Source: an uncultured Acidimicrobiaceae bacterium (GTDB lineage: Bacteria > Actinomycetota > Acidimicrobiia > Spongiisociales > UBA5794). From it: 21,297 bases of DNA. Location of the stretch: contig CAMYJM010000026.1 in the NCBI GenBank assembly GCA_947258635.1, positions 1 through 21,297 on the forward strand. Reading direction: 5' to 3'. A model generated the notes under the pieces. It was given only the letters and a program-made list of their open reading frames with translations. It searched no databases and was not told the DNA's origin. This document shows positions 1 through 7,787 of this stretch, one piece after another. Every line of letters starts with the position of its first letter. Position 1 is the stretch's first letter. The translations under genes were made by a program, and so were the position numbers.

Positions 1-939
1 CTCGAGCCGCTCCTCCAACGTGTCGGCGGCGACGTGGAGCGCGTTCACGTGGTCGATGCCCTGGTCACGGAGCCGGTTGATCGAATCGGCGGCTTCCTCG
101 GCGGTGCCGATCCAGTTGTTGGCGAGCACCTCGTCGAGCCGGCTCGTTGCCTCACGGAGCCGCCCCAGCCGGGTGCGCCGGTAGCTCGCAACCGCCGCCT
201 CGTGGCTATCCCCGAGATGGAGCTCCCCCTCGGCGACCACATCGATCTCGTTGGGGTCACGACCGTGACTCTCGAGAACGGCGGCCAGCGCCTTCTTCTG
301 CTCGGCCGCCCGCGTGCCGAGCACCATCAGGCCGTCGCCGAATCGGGCAATCCGCTCCAGCGACGCCGGATTGCGGCCCGGCATGTAGATCGGTAGCGGC
401 GCCTGGACCGGCTTGGGGTGCAGCTCCACATCGCGAATCGCCGTGTAGTCCCCCGTGAAGCTGACGGGGCCGGCGTCGTGATCGAGCAGGCGGCGGATCA
501 CTTCAACGAATTCGCTCAGCATGTCGCCGCGATGGGGCCGTTCCCGCCACGCCGCGATCGCCGCCAGCTCCTCCCGCCACGCCCCGATGCCGACCCCGAG
601 GGCAAAGCGCCCCGCGCTGAGCTGGTCGAGCGTTGCCGCCTGTTTGGCGAGAATCACCGGGTCGCGGTTGGGCATGACGATGAGGCCGGTGCCCAGCTTG
701 AGGCGGCCGGTCACCGCCGCGGCGTACGCCAGCGTCACCATCGGCTCGTACCAATTGGGTCGCTCGCCGGCGGGCACCCCGGCGGCGGGGGTCGCTGCTA
801 TGAAGTCGGATCCCCAGACTCCGTGATAGCCGAGCCGCTCGGCCAGCCGGGCACACTCGACCACCTGCTGCGGCGAGGCATAGCCCGCGGGGACAAAGAC
901 CCCCTCGCTGCACGTCGGGATCTCGATGTCGCAGCGCAT
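1..939 (-). CDS. LLM-class (F420/FMN-dependent luciferase-like) oxidoreductase, C-terminus cut by window edge
   Basis: The minus strand is open from an ATG at 937-939 to the left edge, giving 313 codons without a stop. The protein is a luciferase-like TIM barrel: an N-terminal strand with IEIPT, then QQVVECARLAERLGYHGVWGSD, then TGLIVMPNRDPVILAKQAATLDQLSAGR followed by GVGIG, the usual signature of this family. A later segment (PIYMPGRNPASLERIARFGDG) is also typical. These enzymes use reduced F420 or FMN to oxidise or reduce small organics; the substrate cannot be read from sequence. The start lies 18 bp after the DUF1330 stop, so the two are probably co-transcribed. No strong Shine-Dalgarno is seen. 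The length already approaches that of a full family member, so only a short C-terminal piece should be missing. Confidence 0.85.
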   Translation of the reverse strand, partial: MRCDIEIPTCSEGVFVPAGYASPQQVVECARLAERLGYHGVWGSDFIAATPAAGVPAGERPNWYEPMVTLAYAAAVTGRLKLGTGLIVMPNRDPVILAKQAATLDQLSAGRFALGVGIGAWREELAAIAAWRERPHRGDMLSEFVEVIRRLLDHDAGPVSFTGDYTAIRDVELHPKPVQAPLPIYMPGRNPASLERIARFGDGLMVLGTRAAEQKKALAAVLESHGRDPNEIDVVAEGELHLGDSHEAAVASYRRTRLGRLREATSRLDEVLANNWIGTAEEAADSINRLRDQGIDHVNALHVAADTLEERLE

Positions 940-957
940 GGAAGCTCGCGGCCCCAG

Positions 958-1245
958 CTACTGGCCCTCGACGATGGCCAGGCTGCGGTCGTAGCCCCGA
1001 TCGGAGAACACCTTGGAGGCCTGGTACTCGGGGTCCTCGTAGCAGGCGACGGCATCTTCGTATGAGGCGAACTCGACGATGATCCCGCGGTCCTGTGGCT
1101 CCCCCTCCCGAAAGTCGGTCCGGCCGTAGCCGGAGATGATCCGGGCTCCGTAGCGGGCGGCGAGCGGGGGCCACAAGCGTCGATACTCCGCAAGCGCCTC
1201 GGCGTCGTCCTTCTCGGTGGCGAGAATGATCCAGTAACCGGCCAT
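958..1245 (-). CDS. DUF1330 family protein
   Basis: This 95-aa protein matches the DUF1330 pattern: an opening GYWII strand, a central YGARIISGYGR, then IIVEFASYEDAVACYEDPEYQASK and a C-terminal RSLAIVEG. The family is a small ferredoxin-like (dimeric alpha/beta barrel) fold with no settled function. The start is supported by a GGAGGG ribosome binding site about 7 nt upstream. A TACGCT -10-like hexamer lies at 1273-1278, so this gene and the downstream oxidoreductase gene may form a two-gene transcript. Family assignment is firm; function is unknown. Confidence 0.86.
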   Translation of the reverse strand: MAGYWIILATEKDDAEALAEYRRLWPPLAARYGARIISGYGRTDFREGEPQDRGIIVEFASYEDAVACYEDPEYQASKVFSDRGYDRSLAIVEGQ

Positions 1246-1313
1246 ACGTTTTCCCTCCGCTGCGGTGCCGCGAGCGTAGCCCGGCGCGGAGCCCGGTTGC
1301 AGGCGTAACGTTC

Positions 1314-1844
1314 CTAGCCGCTTCGACCGTCGAGAATCGCCGCAATGTTCTTCGTCGCTCCGGCCATGACCTGCTTGTGACCGACCCGGAAGAAGATCCA
1401 GCGGCGCAACGAGGGCCGCGTGCCGGCGAGGGGCATACTCACCGACCGCAGCGCCCGGTCAGAATTGATCTGCTCATCGAACACGGCGCCCCCGGCCTCG
1501 TCGGTGATCGTCCACAGCAGATCACCCTCGAGGTAGGGCACACTCCTGCCGGGCTGGGAGAACCGCACTACGAATACGCCCTCTCCCCGGCTCGCGAGGT
1601 CGACGTCGAAACGGAAGCCGGGGGCCGGCGAGAAGCCGCGCAGCGCCCGCGACGTGGCGGTGCGGTCTTGTTCGGCACCGGGCCGGTTCCCGAACACCGA
1701 ACCGTCTCCGACGAGCGGCGCGGTCAGCAGCACGTCGGCGACCGCGGCTGCCTCGACTCCCGCGAAAAGGAATTTCTGCTGGAGAGCATCACGGCCCTCG
1801 TGGTGGGTCAGCTCGTGGACGACTCGGCGGACGTTGGTAGTCAT
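1314..1844 (-). CDS. Hypothetical protein, 176 aa
   Basis: I do not recognise this family. The ATG at 1842-1844 gives 176 aa; the open frame continues upstream, but that part overlaps the transporter gene antisense to nothing useful and lacks coding character. The N-terminus (MTTNVRRVVHELTHHEGRD) is charged. The C-terminal half reads like alternating beta strands, with GFRFDVDLASRGEGVFVVRFSQPG and LLWTITDEAGGAVFDEQI, suggesting a compact soluble beta-rich domain. There is no signal peptide or membrane segment. No Shine-Dalgarno precedes the start, but TACGCT ends exactly 6 nt before the ATG, as expected for a leaderless mRNA. The gene sits between the MFS transporter and DUF1330 genes on the same strand. 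Confidence 0.65.
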   Translation of the reverse strand: MTTNVRRVVHELTHHEGRDALQQKFLFAGVEAAAVADVLLTAPLVGDGSVFGNRPGAEQDRTATSRALRGFSPAPGFRFDVDLASRGEGVFVVRFSQPGRSVPYLEGDLLWTITDEAGGAVFDEQINSDRALRSVSMPLAGTRPSLRRWIFFRVGHKQVMAGATKNIAAILDGRSG

Positions 1845-1850
1845 GGGCGG

Positions 1851-1856
1851 AGCGTA
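1851..1856 (-). promoter_or_regulatory. -10 element of a probable leaderless promoter for the 176-aa protein gene
   Basis: On the minus strand TACGCT (TANNNT type) is followed by CCGCCC and then the ATG. The 6-nt spacing would place the transcription start on the A of the start codon. No convincing -35 is visible. Confidence 0.5.
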
Positions 1857-1894
1857 GTCCCTGGGGGACCGCATATTCCCCCGAGACGCAAGAG

Positions 1895-3067
1895 TCACCG
1901 CACCGCGGCAACGCCCGGCTGGAGGCTCGCCGCAGCCGCCGCCGCAATCAGGACGAGCGCCGAGACGAAGATGCTGGTGGGCAAGCCGAGGTGGTCGGCC
2001 ATCACGCCGGCCGCCGTCGAACCGATGGTGATGGCGAGACCGAACCCGACCGTGAAGCGGGCGAGAGTGGCCGTCCAGCGCTCCTGCGGCAGGTGAATCC
2101 GGATCAGATGAGTGGTGACGCTCACCGCCGCTACAAACACCGAGCCGAAGGCCAGCGCCGACGCAATCAGCGCCCCAAAAGTCGCAGACACCACGACGAT
2201 CCCCGATGCGCTCGCCATGATGAGATACATCAGAGCCGCCAGCCGCCCCGATCGCGATCGGCTGATCGGACCGGCCCACAAGCGCCCCGCCACGAGGATC
2301 GCGATCCCGAGCGTCACCCAGAACGCTCCCACCGCCCGGGGAGAAGCATCTTGGGCCCGCAGCAAAGCGACCACAAACGTCATATATGCGATCGATCCCA
2401 GGCCGTAGAGGAAGTATGCGATCTCGAGCCGGAGCAAGACGAGGAGCCCGCTCGATCCCGCCGCCGCAGGCTCCGGCGGGGCCGGCATGGCGTCAATGCT
2501 GGCACAGGCGGCTCGCAGCGATCGGTAGACGAGCGGAGCGGCAATGATCGCGATCGCCCCCATCACCCACCACACGATCCGCCATCCGGCGGCGCTGCCA
2601 AACGCGATCGGAAGCAGGAGCCCGGTCGCCACGATCCCCGCTCCCACCCCGCCGAAGAACAGGCCGATCATCAGCCCGCTCATGGCAGCCGAGGACAGGC
2701 GGGCGGCGATCACTCCACCGGTGATCAGCCCGACGGCGGCGGCGCCGCCGGCGACCAGCCGCAACGCGACGTGCGAAGCCACATCGCCGGCCGAGCCCGT
2801 TGCCACGAGAGTCGCCGCCAAAGCAACGTATGAGACCCAGAACGGCCGGCGCAGCCCCCACCGATCGACGATGCGCGGCGTGGACAGCGATCCGATCAAA
2901 TACGCCCCCAGGTTGGCGCTCTGGACGGCGCCGGCAGTGGACAGCGACCAGCCGAGATCGGCGCGCAGCGCCGGGAGCACCGGTCCGAAGCCGAATCGAG
3001 CCATCCCGATCCCGGAAGCGGCGCCGATGCTCAGCACCAGGATCCAGCGGACGGGAGAGCGCGCCAT
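1895..3067 (-). CDS. YbfB/YjiJ family MFS transporter
   Basis: This 390-aa integral membrane protein has about 12 hydrophobic segments. The first helix region contains GIGMARFGFGPVLPAL, the characteristic opening of YbfB/YjiJ-type (MFS_4) transporters. The motif near helix 2-3 (IVDRWGLRRPF) corresponds to MFS motif A. The substrate is unknown for most of the family. The ATG at 3065-3067 has no Shine-Dalgarno, but TACGAT lies 8 nt upstream, consistent with a very short or absent leader. It is transcribed divergently from the sigma-factor operon across about 100 bp. Length is normal and I see no lesion. Confidence 0.88.
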   Translation of the reverse strand: MARSPVRWILVLSIGAASGIGMARFGFGPVLPALRADLGWSLSTAGAVQSANLGAYLIGSLSTPRIVDRWGLRRPFWVSYVALAATLVATGSAGDVASHVALRLVAGGAAAVGLITGGVIAARLSSAAMSGLMIGLFFGGVGAGIVATGLLLPIAFGSAAGWRIVWWVMGAIAIIAAPLVYRSLRAACASIDAMPAPPEPAAAGSSGLLVLLRLEIAYFLYGLGSIAYMTFVVALLRAQDASPRAVGAFWVTLGIAILVAGRLWAGPISRSRSGRLAALMYLIMASASGIVVVSATFGALIASALAFGSVFVAAVSVTTHLIRIHLPQERWTATLARFTVGFGLAITIGSTAAGVMADHLGLPTSIFVSALVLIAAAAAASLQPGVAAVR

Positions 3068-3075
3068 GGGTGTCG

Positions 3076-3081
3076 ATCGTA
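3076..3081 (-). promoter_or_regulatory. -10 element for the YbfB/YjiJ-type transporter gene
   Basis: TACGAT on the minus strand lies 8 nt before the ATG. It fits TANNNT, and the short spacing implies a leader of only one or two nucleotides. No clear -35 box is present. Confidence 0.4.
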
Positions 3082-3154
3082 GGGCTATGACTGCGCCCTC
3101 GTCGGCCCCGGCGAATATTTCCCGAGGCTGCTGCGTAAGTAGAGGTATGGCGAG

Positions 3155-3160
3155 TACGAT
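3155..3160 (+). promoter_or_regulatory. Possible -10 element for the sigma-factor operon
   Basis: TACGAT lies 10 nt before the ATG at 3171. If it is used, the in-frame ATG at 3147 would lie upstream of the transcript start, which favours 3171 as the true start. Evidence is only this hexamer and its spacing. Confidence 0.33.
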
Positions 3161-3170
3161 CGGGACAGTT

Positions 3171-3785
3171 ATGAGCGCACAGATTCCTCGCGCGGATCGC
3201 GCTCTGCTGGCACAGGCTCGGGACGGGGAACGGGAGGCCCGCGAGCAACTCGCGCGACGGGTCGGTCGCGCCGCCTACGTGTTTGCACTCCAAATCACGG
3301 GCACTCCCGAGACCGCCCGCGACGTCGCCCAGGACGGCGTCCTGCGGTTCTTCCAGCACCTCGACCGCTTCGACGCCGACCGCCCCATCGACCCGTGGCT
3401 CTACCAAATCGTGCGCAACCGGGCCCGCGATCTCATGCGCCGCGAACGGGTGCGCCGGCACGAGTCGCTCGACGCCTGGCTGGAGCAGGGGCACCCGGAA
3501 GCCGCCGACCCGTCCGCCGACCCGGCGGCCGATGCCGAGCGCCACGACCTCCAGCGCCAGATCTGGCGAGCGATCTCGCGGCTGCCCGAGGCTCACCGCG
3601 AGATCTTCGTGCTACGGGACTACCACGATCTTTCTTATCGCGAGATCGCCGAAGTGCTGGCGATCCCCCAGGGCACGGTGATGTCGCGATTGCACGCCGC
3701 GAGGAAGGGTCTGCGAGAGATCCTGATCGACGAGGGGAACCGCTCCCTCGATGAACCACACGGCCGGAGAGGTGACCATGAGTGA
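3171..3785 (+). CDS. ECF-type sigma-70 family RNA polymerase sigma factor
   Basis: This 204-aa protein has the two-domain ECF layout. Region 2 spans about residues 20-90 with ETARDVAQDGVLRFFQHLDRF and PWLYQIVRNRARDLMRR. Region 4 spans about 130-185 with LPEAHREIFVLRDYHDLSYREIAEVLAIPQGTVMSRLHAARK, a clear helix-turn-helix for the -35 element. It should direct RNA polymerase to a small regulon and be held inactive by the membrane anti-sigma factor encoded next, whose start overlaps its last codons by 8 bp. An alternative in-frame ATG at 3147 is possible. The inducing signal cannot be read from sequence. Confidence 0.9.
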   Translation: MSAQIPRADRALLAQARDGEREAREQLARRVGRAAYVFALQITGTPETARDVAQDGVLRFFQHLDRFDADRPIDPWLYQIVRNRARDLMRRERVRRHESLDAWLEQGHPEAADPSADPAADAERHDLQRQIWRAISRLPEAHREIFVLRDYHDLSYREIAEVLAIPQGTVMSRLHAARKGLREILIDEGNRSLDEPHGRRGDHE

Positions 3786-4218
3786 GGCGAAGCACGAATT
3801 CGACGAGGCGCTGATCTCGGGCTACGTCGACGGCGAACTGACCCAGCGCGACGACCAGCGAGTGCGGCTCCATCTGGAGGACTGTGTCCAGTGCCGCAAC
3901 ATCGCCGGCGAGATGCGCAAGCTCAAGGAGGCAACAATGACATCAGATTTTCAAGTACCGGAAGACACCCAATGGGACGAGAAGCCGCGCGGGAGCGTCT
4001 CCGGCTTCCTCTCCAACTTCGGCTGGATGATCGCCATCGCGTGGGTGGTCGCCATCATCGGATTCGTCATCTGGCAGGTGGCGACAGACGCCGAGAACCT
4101 GCTCGAGGCGGTCCTGGTCTTTGGCTTGTGGTTGGGCTTCGGCCTGGTCTTCCTCTCGGTCTTGATCGACCGGCTCAAGACGTACAGAACCGACCCGTAT
4201 CGGAGGGTAGAGAAATGA
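3778..4218 (+). CDS. Zinc-finger (ZAS-type) membrane anti-sigma factor
   Basis: The 146-aa product opens with a short soluble anti-sigma domain containing H32-x3-C36-x2-C39 (HLEDCVQC), the zinc-binding motif of ZAS anti-sigma factors. A linker follows, then two hydrophobic helices at about residues 82-105 and 110-138. It should bind and inhibit the upstream sigma factor at the inner face of the membrane. The start has a strong GGAGAGG site and overlaps the sigma gene by 8 bp, giving translational coupling and matched stoichiometry. The short periplasmic part suggests that sensing occurs in the membrane or through a partner. Role assigned from motif and position. Confidence 0.86.
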   Translation: MSEAKHEFDEALISGYVDGELTQRDDQRVRLHLEDCVQCRNIAGEMRKLKEATMTSDFQVPEDTQWDEKPRGSVSGFLSNFGWMIAIAWVVAIIGFVIWQVATDAENLLEAVLVFGLWLGFGLVFLSVLIDRLKTYRTDPYRRVEK

Positions 4219-4535
4219 TCGTATCGACCAGTGAGGTCATCGCAGGGCATCGCATTGTGCGGACCCTGGGGCTGGTTCGTGGCAACACGATTCGGGCCCG
4301 CCACGTCGGCAAGGACATCAAGGCCGGGTTCCGGAACATCGTCGGCGGCGAGATCTCGGAGTACACGAAACTCCTCGGCGAGGCCCGCGAGCAGGCGATC
4401 GACCGGATGGTCGCCGAGGCCAAAGAGCTCGGCGCCAACGGCATCGTGGCGGTGCGTTTCACGACGTCGGTCGTCATGTCGGGCGCCGCCGAGTTGCTGG
4501 CGTACGGTTCGGCGGTGGTCGTCGAGCCCGAGTAA
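4215..4535 (+). CDS. YbjQ family (UPF0145, DUF74) protein
   Basis: The 106-aa protein matches the YbjQ/UPF0145 family over its full length: GHRIVRTLGLVRGNTIRAR, then DIKAGFRNIVGGEISEYTKLL, then AREQAIDRMVAEAKELGANGIV and a last VMSGAAELLAYGSAV strand. The family forms pentamers of unproven function, sometimes called heavy-metal-binding without strong evidence. The ATG overlaps the anti-sigma stop by 4 bp (ATGA) and has a GGAGG site upstream, so it is the third gene of the sigma operon. That placement suggests a link to the same envelope or stress response, which is an inference. Confidence 0.88.
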   Translation: MIVSTSEVIAGHRIVRTLGLVRGNTIRARHVGKDIKAGFRNIVGGEISEYTKLLGEAREQAIDRMVAEAKELGANGIVAVRFTTSVVMSGAAELLAYGSAVVVEPE

Positions 4536-4555
4536 TCGGAGCCACGCCTGATGCG

Positions 4556-4583
4556 GGAGGGGCGGGTTGATCCCCGCCCCTCC
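4556..4583 (+). terminator. Hairpin terminator after the sigma/anti-sigma/YbjQ operon
   Basis: A perfect 11-bp GC-rich stem (4556-4566 with 4573-4583) around a 6-nt loop lies 20 bp after the last stop codon. There is no T tract, as is common for terminators in high-GC actinobacteria. Confidence 0.6.
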
Positions 4584-4614
4584 TGCGCGCGCCGCCCGGG
4601 CAGCATTCCCGGCC

Positions 4615-4620
4615 TAACGT
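4615..4620 (+). promoter_or_regulatory. -10 element of a probable leaderless promoter for the second MFS gene
   Basis: TAACGT (TANNNT type) is followed by exactly 6 nt (GCTGGG) and then the ATG at 4627. There is no Shine-Dalgarno, so transcription probably begins at the start codon. No -35 is obvious. Confidence 0.5.
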
Positions 4621-4626
4621 GCTGGG

Positions 4627-5865
4627 ATGGCACCCGCGGCCGGTGGCTCGGCCCTCGAGAACAACCTCCGGCTCTATCGACGGCACAGAATCGCCGCCGG
4701 TCTGTTGTTCTGGTTCCCAACCTCGCTGCTCTTCTTTCTGGAGCGGGTGGGCCTGGGAGCCACGCTGCGCCTGGCGGCGGTCTACTTCCTGACGGTCGTC
4801 GTGGTCGAGGTCCCATCGGGGTGGTTCAGCGATCGGGTGGGGCGGGTCCGGACGCTTCGGTTCGGGGCGGCCGCCTGGGTGGTTGGGTTCGCCACCTTCT
4901 TGGTGGCGGGCTCGTCGATCATCCTGCTGGCACTCGGCCAAGCACTCGTCGCCGTCGGCTACGCCTCATTCTCGGGAACCGACACCTCGTTCCACTACGA
5001 CACCCTCGAGGCACTCGGCCGCAGCTCTGATTTCGACCGCGCCGAGGCAAAGGCCAGCCGCGACGCATTCCTCGGCACCACGGCAGCCGCCATCGTCGGC
5101 GGAGCTCTCGGGCTGATCGACCTGCGGCTCCCTTTCGCCGCCAGCCTGCTGGCGGCGACTTATCAACTGGCCGTCGCAGTCCCCATGGTCGAACCGACCG
5201 CCCCCGGCGACGAGTCTCCAGGCGCGGCCCCTGCCGGAGCCGGCCAGCTCCGGGCCGCGTTGCGCTACTTGCGTCGCCCGGGACTGGCCTGGATCTTCCT
5301 GTTCATGACGGTGCAGGAACCGCTCGAAGGGCTCGCCATCGACATGATCCAGCCGTGGCTCACCGAAGTCGCCGGAGCGAGCCTGGCCGAGGCGGGAGCA
5401 GCTCCCATCTACAGCGGACTGCTCGTGGCCGCGATCTCCATCATCGGGGCCGCGGCTGCGGCGAGGAGCTATCAGCTCCGCGCCGCCCTCGGGCTGCGGG
5501 GGGCGCTCGGCCTCCTCGCCTCGATCGAGGCGCTCATCCTGGTCGGCATGGCGCTCACTTTCTCGCCCTGGCTGACTCTCGTGATTGCTCTGCGCAGCAC
5601 GCAAGCGGCGGCCGCCCCGGTTCTCGTCGCCGCCGCCGCCACCCCGCTCGTGATGAAACGCCACCGGGCGACGTTTCTCTCCCTCGGCAGCCTGTCGGGA
5701 CGGCTCGCCTACGGGAGCGTTCTGATCGGCCTCGGGTTCTTCGACAATCTCGATGACGTCCTCACGGTTGGGGCCGTGATCGGAGTTGTGTCGGTGGCGT
5801 TGCTCCTCGCAGCCCACTTCATCTTCGGCCGGGACGACCTCAGCGCCACTGCGACCAGCGGCTAG
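4627..5865 (+). CDS. MFS transporter
   Basis: This 412-aa protein has about 12 hydrophobic segments and a good MFS motif A between helices 2 and 3 (VVVEVPSGWFSDRVGRVRTLRFG). The loop after helix 4 reads GTDTSFHYDTLEALGRSSDFDRAEAK, as in MFS proteins annotated loosely as drug or tetracycline-type exporters. The substrate is unknown. Transcription probably starts at the ATG itself, given the TAACGT hexamer 6 nt upstream. The gene ends 6 bp from the stop of the convergent hydrolase gene. Intact and of normal length. Confidence 0.88.
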   Translation: MAPAAGGSALENNLRLYRRHRIAAGLLFWFPTSLLFFLERVGLGATLRLAAVYFLTVVVVEVPSGWFSDRVGRVRTLRFGAAAWVVGFATFLVAGSSIILLALGQALVAVGYASFSGTDTSFHYDTLEALGRSSDFDRAEAKASRDAFLGTTAAAIVGGALGLIDLRLPFAASLLAATYQLAVAVPMVEPTAPGDESPGAAPAGAGQLRAALRYLRRPGLAWIFLFMTVQEPLEGLAIDMIQPWLTEVAGASLAEAGAAPIYSGLLVAAISIIGAAAAARSYQLRAALGLRGALGLLASIEALILVGMALTFSPWLTLVIALRSTQAAAAPVLVAAAATPLVMKRHRATFLSLGSLSGRLAYGSVLIGLGFFDNLDDVLTVGAVIGVVSVALLLAAHFIFGRDDLSATATSG

Positions 5866-5871
5866 GTCGCG

Positions 5872-6957
5872 TCAGAGCGCGTCGGCGAAACCCTTGATGT
5901 CGCGTAGCGTGGCGGCATAGACGTCGGGCATCGCTCCCGGGAACATGAGATCGCCCGCGTGTGTGGTTCCGTTGACCGTCCGGCTGACAGCGCTCACTCC
6001 AGCACCAAGCAGCTTTCGGTAGTACGCCAGGCCCTCATCGCGCAACGGGTCGAGCTCGTTGACGGAGATCACGTGTGGAGGCAGGCCCTCGAGATCCGAG
6101 GTGTCGGCGTAGTAAGGCCAGGTCAGCGGATTGTGGGCGTTCGCTCCTTCGGGATCGTAGGGCGCCGTCAGCGCTCCCATCATGGCGCAATCGAGGAAGT
6201 AGCCGTCGTTCTCGTAGAGCGAGGGCAAGGCAGGGCTCTTGTGGGCGTATGCGTTGGATATGTATGGGCACATGGCATAAACACCGTCGACGATGTCGCC
6301 ATGGCCGTCCTGCTTGGCTTTCATCGCAGTGGCAAGTGTCAGGTTGCCGCCACCCGATTCGCCCGAGACCATCAGCTTGGAGATTCCGAGATTCCCGCGG
6401 TTCTGGTGTACCCACTGCAGAGCGCTTGAACAGTCGTTTAGCCCTGCTGGGAAGGGGTGATTACCGAGGGTGCCGGCCCCGTTGCGGAACTCGACGCCCA
6501 CCACAACCATGCCGGAAGCGGCCATCGACTGCCGCCACCGCACATAGAGTGGTCCGGCGGCCTCAAGGATGACCATGCCACCCCCGTGTATGTGCACAAC
6601 TCCTGGTAGCGGGCCGGTATCTTCGGTCGGCCTGTGGATGTACAGCACGATGTCGTTACCGTCGACACCCGTGATGGTCTGGGTGGTGTCGGTGACACCT
6701 TCGATCGGAGGCAGACCTTCGCTCAGGGCGACAAACAGGGCCTCGTAACCAGGTTCCGCTTCGGCGCAGAACGCCAGCTTGGCTTCGATCGGCGCATCGC
6801 TGGTGACGACGGCCGGCTCAGGAGCGCCGTCCATTTCGAAAACGGCCAGCGCCGCCACGAGCCGCGAATCGGCTCTCGGGTCGTCGCGGAGTTCCATGTC
6901 CGGTGCGCCTAGGCGGCCGGGAAGGATGGGTATGCCGGATACAACATCGGTCGTCAT
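5872..6957 (-). CDS. Alpha/beta hydrolase of the HSL (hormone-sensitive lipase, family IV) type
   Basis: The 361-aa protein carries the oxyanion-hole motif HGGG at residues 124-127, a nucleophile elbow G-E-S-G-G with Ser201, a probable acid Asp303 in NELDPLRDEG and His333 in TTHAGD, all in the expected order for an esterase of the HSL family. The N-terminal 90 residues form a cap or leader without a signal peptide, so the enzyme is probably cytoplasmic. It should hydrolyse short or medium-chain carboxylic esters; the natural substrate is unknown. The ATG at 6955-6957 has an AAAGGGG site upstream. An open frame extends further 5' but has no support. Confidence 0.89.
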   Translation of the reverse strand: MTTDVVSGIPILPGRLGAPDMELRDDPRADSRLVAALAVFEMDGAPEPAVVTSDAPIEAKLAFCAEAEPGYEALFVALSEGLPPIEGVTDTTQTITGVDGNDIVLYIHRPTEDTGPLPGVVHIHGGGMVILEAAGPLYVRWRQSMAASGMVVVGVEFRNGAGTLGNHPFPAGLNDCSSALQWVHQNRGNLGISKLMVSGESGGGNLTLATAMKAKQDGHGDIVDGVYAMCPYISNAYAHKSPALPSLYENDGYFLDCAMMGALTAPYDPEGANAHNPLTWPYYADTSDLEGLPPHVISVNELDPLRDEGLAYYRKLLGAGVSAVSRTVNGTTHAGDLMFPGAMPDVYAATLRDIKGFADAL

Positions 6958-7031
6958 GGGTACGTACCCCTTTCCGGGTCCGTCCAACCGTAGCAAACCG
7001 ACAGGCCCAAGGGCCGGGCCCCTGGACCGAC

Positions 7032-7340
7032 TCAGCCCGGGCGGACCTTGATGCTGCCGAGAATCGGGATCGCCTGGAATCGAATCAGAGGTCCACCGGG
7101 GGCCGGCTCTACCTCGACGGACTGGCTCCCGAAGAAGTCGCCGCCGCTCAGCTGGATCGAGCAACCTCGAGGGACCAACACGGTGGCGCTGCCGAAGAAC
7201 GTGACGACTGAGAGCTTGGCGCCCTCGCCGGGAGGCGCCGTTGCGTCAATGCGAGCCGATCCGAAGATGGAGATGCTCGACTCCTTGGTCCAGCCCGGTG
7301 GAAGCGCGGTTTGGCGACTCGAGAAGAATTGGATGTTCAT
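7032..7340 (-). CDS. LiaF-like C-terminal domain protein (cell-wall-active antibiotic response family)
   Basis: The 102-aa product consists of repeated beta-strand turns with three spaced FGS motifs (SISIFGSARI, TFFGSATV, DFFGSQSV) and a last ILGSIKV. This is the repetitive beta fold seen in the C-terminal domain of LiaF-type proteins and in stand-alone actinobacterial copies. It lacks the membrane helices of full LiaF and would be soluble. No Shine-Dalgarno precedes the ATG; a TATCTC hexamer 7 nt upstream could be a -10 for a leaderless message. Family call rests on the FGS repeat pattern; the role is unknown. Confidence 0.67.
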   Translation of the reverse strand: MNIQFFSSRQTALPPGWTKESSISIFGSARIDATAPPGEGAKLSVVTFFGSATVLVPRGCSIQLSGGDFFGSQSVEVEPAPGGPLIRFQAIPILGSIKVRPG

Positions 7341-7394
7341 GACACGAGAGATACCCGATCAGCCGCTCGCCCGGTAGTGCCTAACGGCCCAACG

Positions 7395-7787
7395 TCACTC
7401 GATCACACGCGGCTCGTAGGAGGCGACGACGTCGCAGTAGTAGTCACTCCCCTGCGAGAACTCGACAAAGGTGCACGGAGCGTCGTGCTCGGGCCAGGCG
7501 TCATGACCCGGCGGTAGCAGGAAGACCTCTCCCTGCTCGAACACCGCGACCGAGTCGTCATCCATGCGCACGCCCATCGCACCATCGATCATGTACCCGA
7601 CGTGTGGCAGCGGGCACGAGTGGGTTCCCCGAAAGGGCTGCGAGTCCTCGACCCACGAGCTTCCCACTCGAAAGGTGACGAGCGCCGCCGTCACCGTGTC
7701 GAGGGATACCTTGCGAATCTCGATGCGGTTGTGCATCAGCAGCTCAGCGGTGTCGAGCGCCGCCGAGAGCGGCCCAGTCGTTGCCAT
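7395..7787 (-). CDS. Cupin domain protein
   Basis: This 130-aa single-domain protein shows a cupin core: an H-rich first motif in FRGTHSCPLPHVGYMIDGAMGV, then VRMDDDSVAVFEQGEVFLLPPGHDAW, where the G-x-V-x-LPPGHDAW turn is the usual second half of a small-molecule cupin, and a last VEFSQGSDYY strand. It may bind a metal or a small ligand, but the canonical metal residues are only partly present. The AAGGAG site about 7 nt before the ATG fixes the start. It lies upstream of the LiaF-like gene on the same strand, with 54 bp between them. Confidence 0.8.
   Translation of the reverse strand: MATTGPLSAALDTAELLMHNRIEIRKVSLDTVTAALVTFRVGSSWVEDSQPFRGTHSCPLPHVGYMIDGAMGVRMDDDSVAVFEQGEVFLLPPGHDAWPEHDAPCTFVEFSQGSDYYCDVVASYEPRVIE

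Noticed and set aside
503..1345. 280-codon minus-strand ORF
   Set aside because: It overlaps the LLM oxidoreductase and DUF1330 genes in another frame, with Arg/Gly-rich low-complexity composition.
3147..3170. ATG at 3147 as start of the sigma factor
   Set aside because: A purine-rich stretch touches the ATG with no spacing, and the likely -10 hexamer lies downstream of it; 3171 is preferred.
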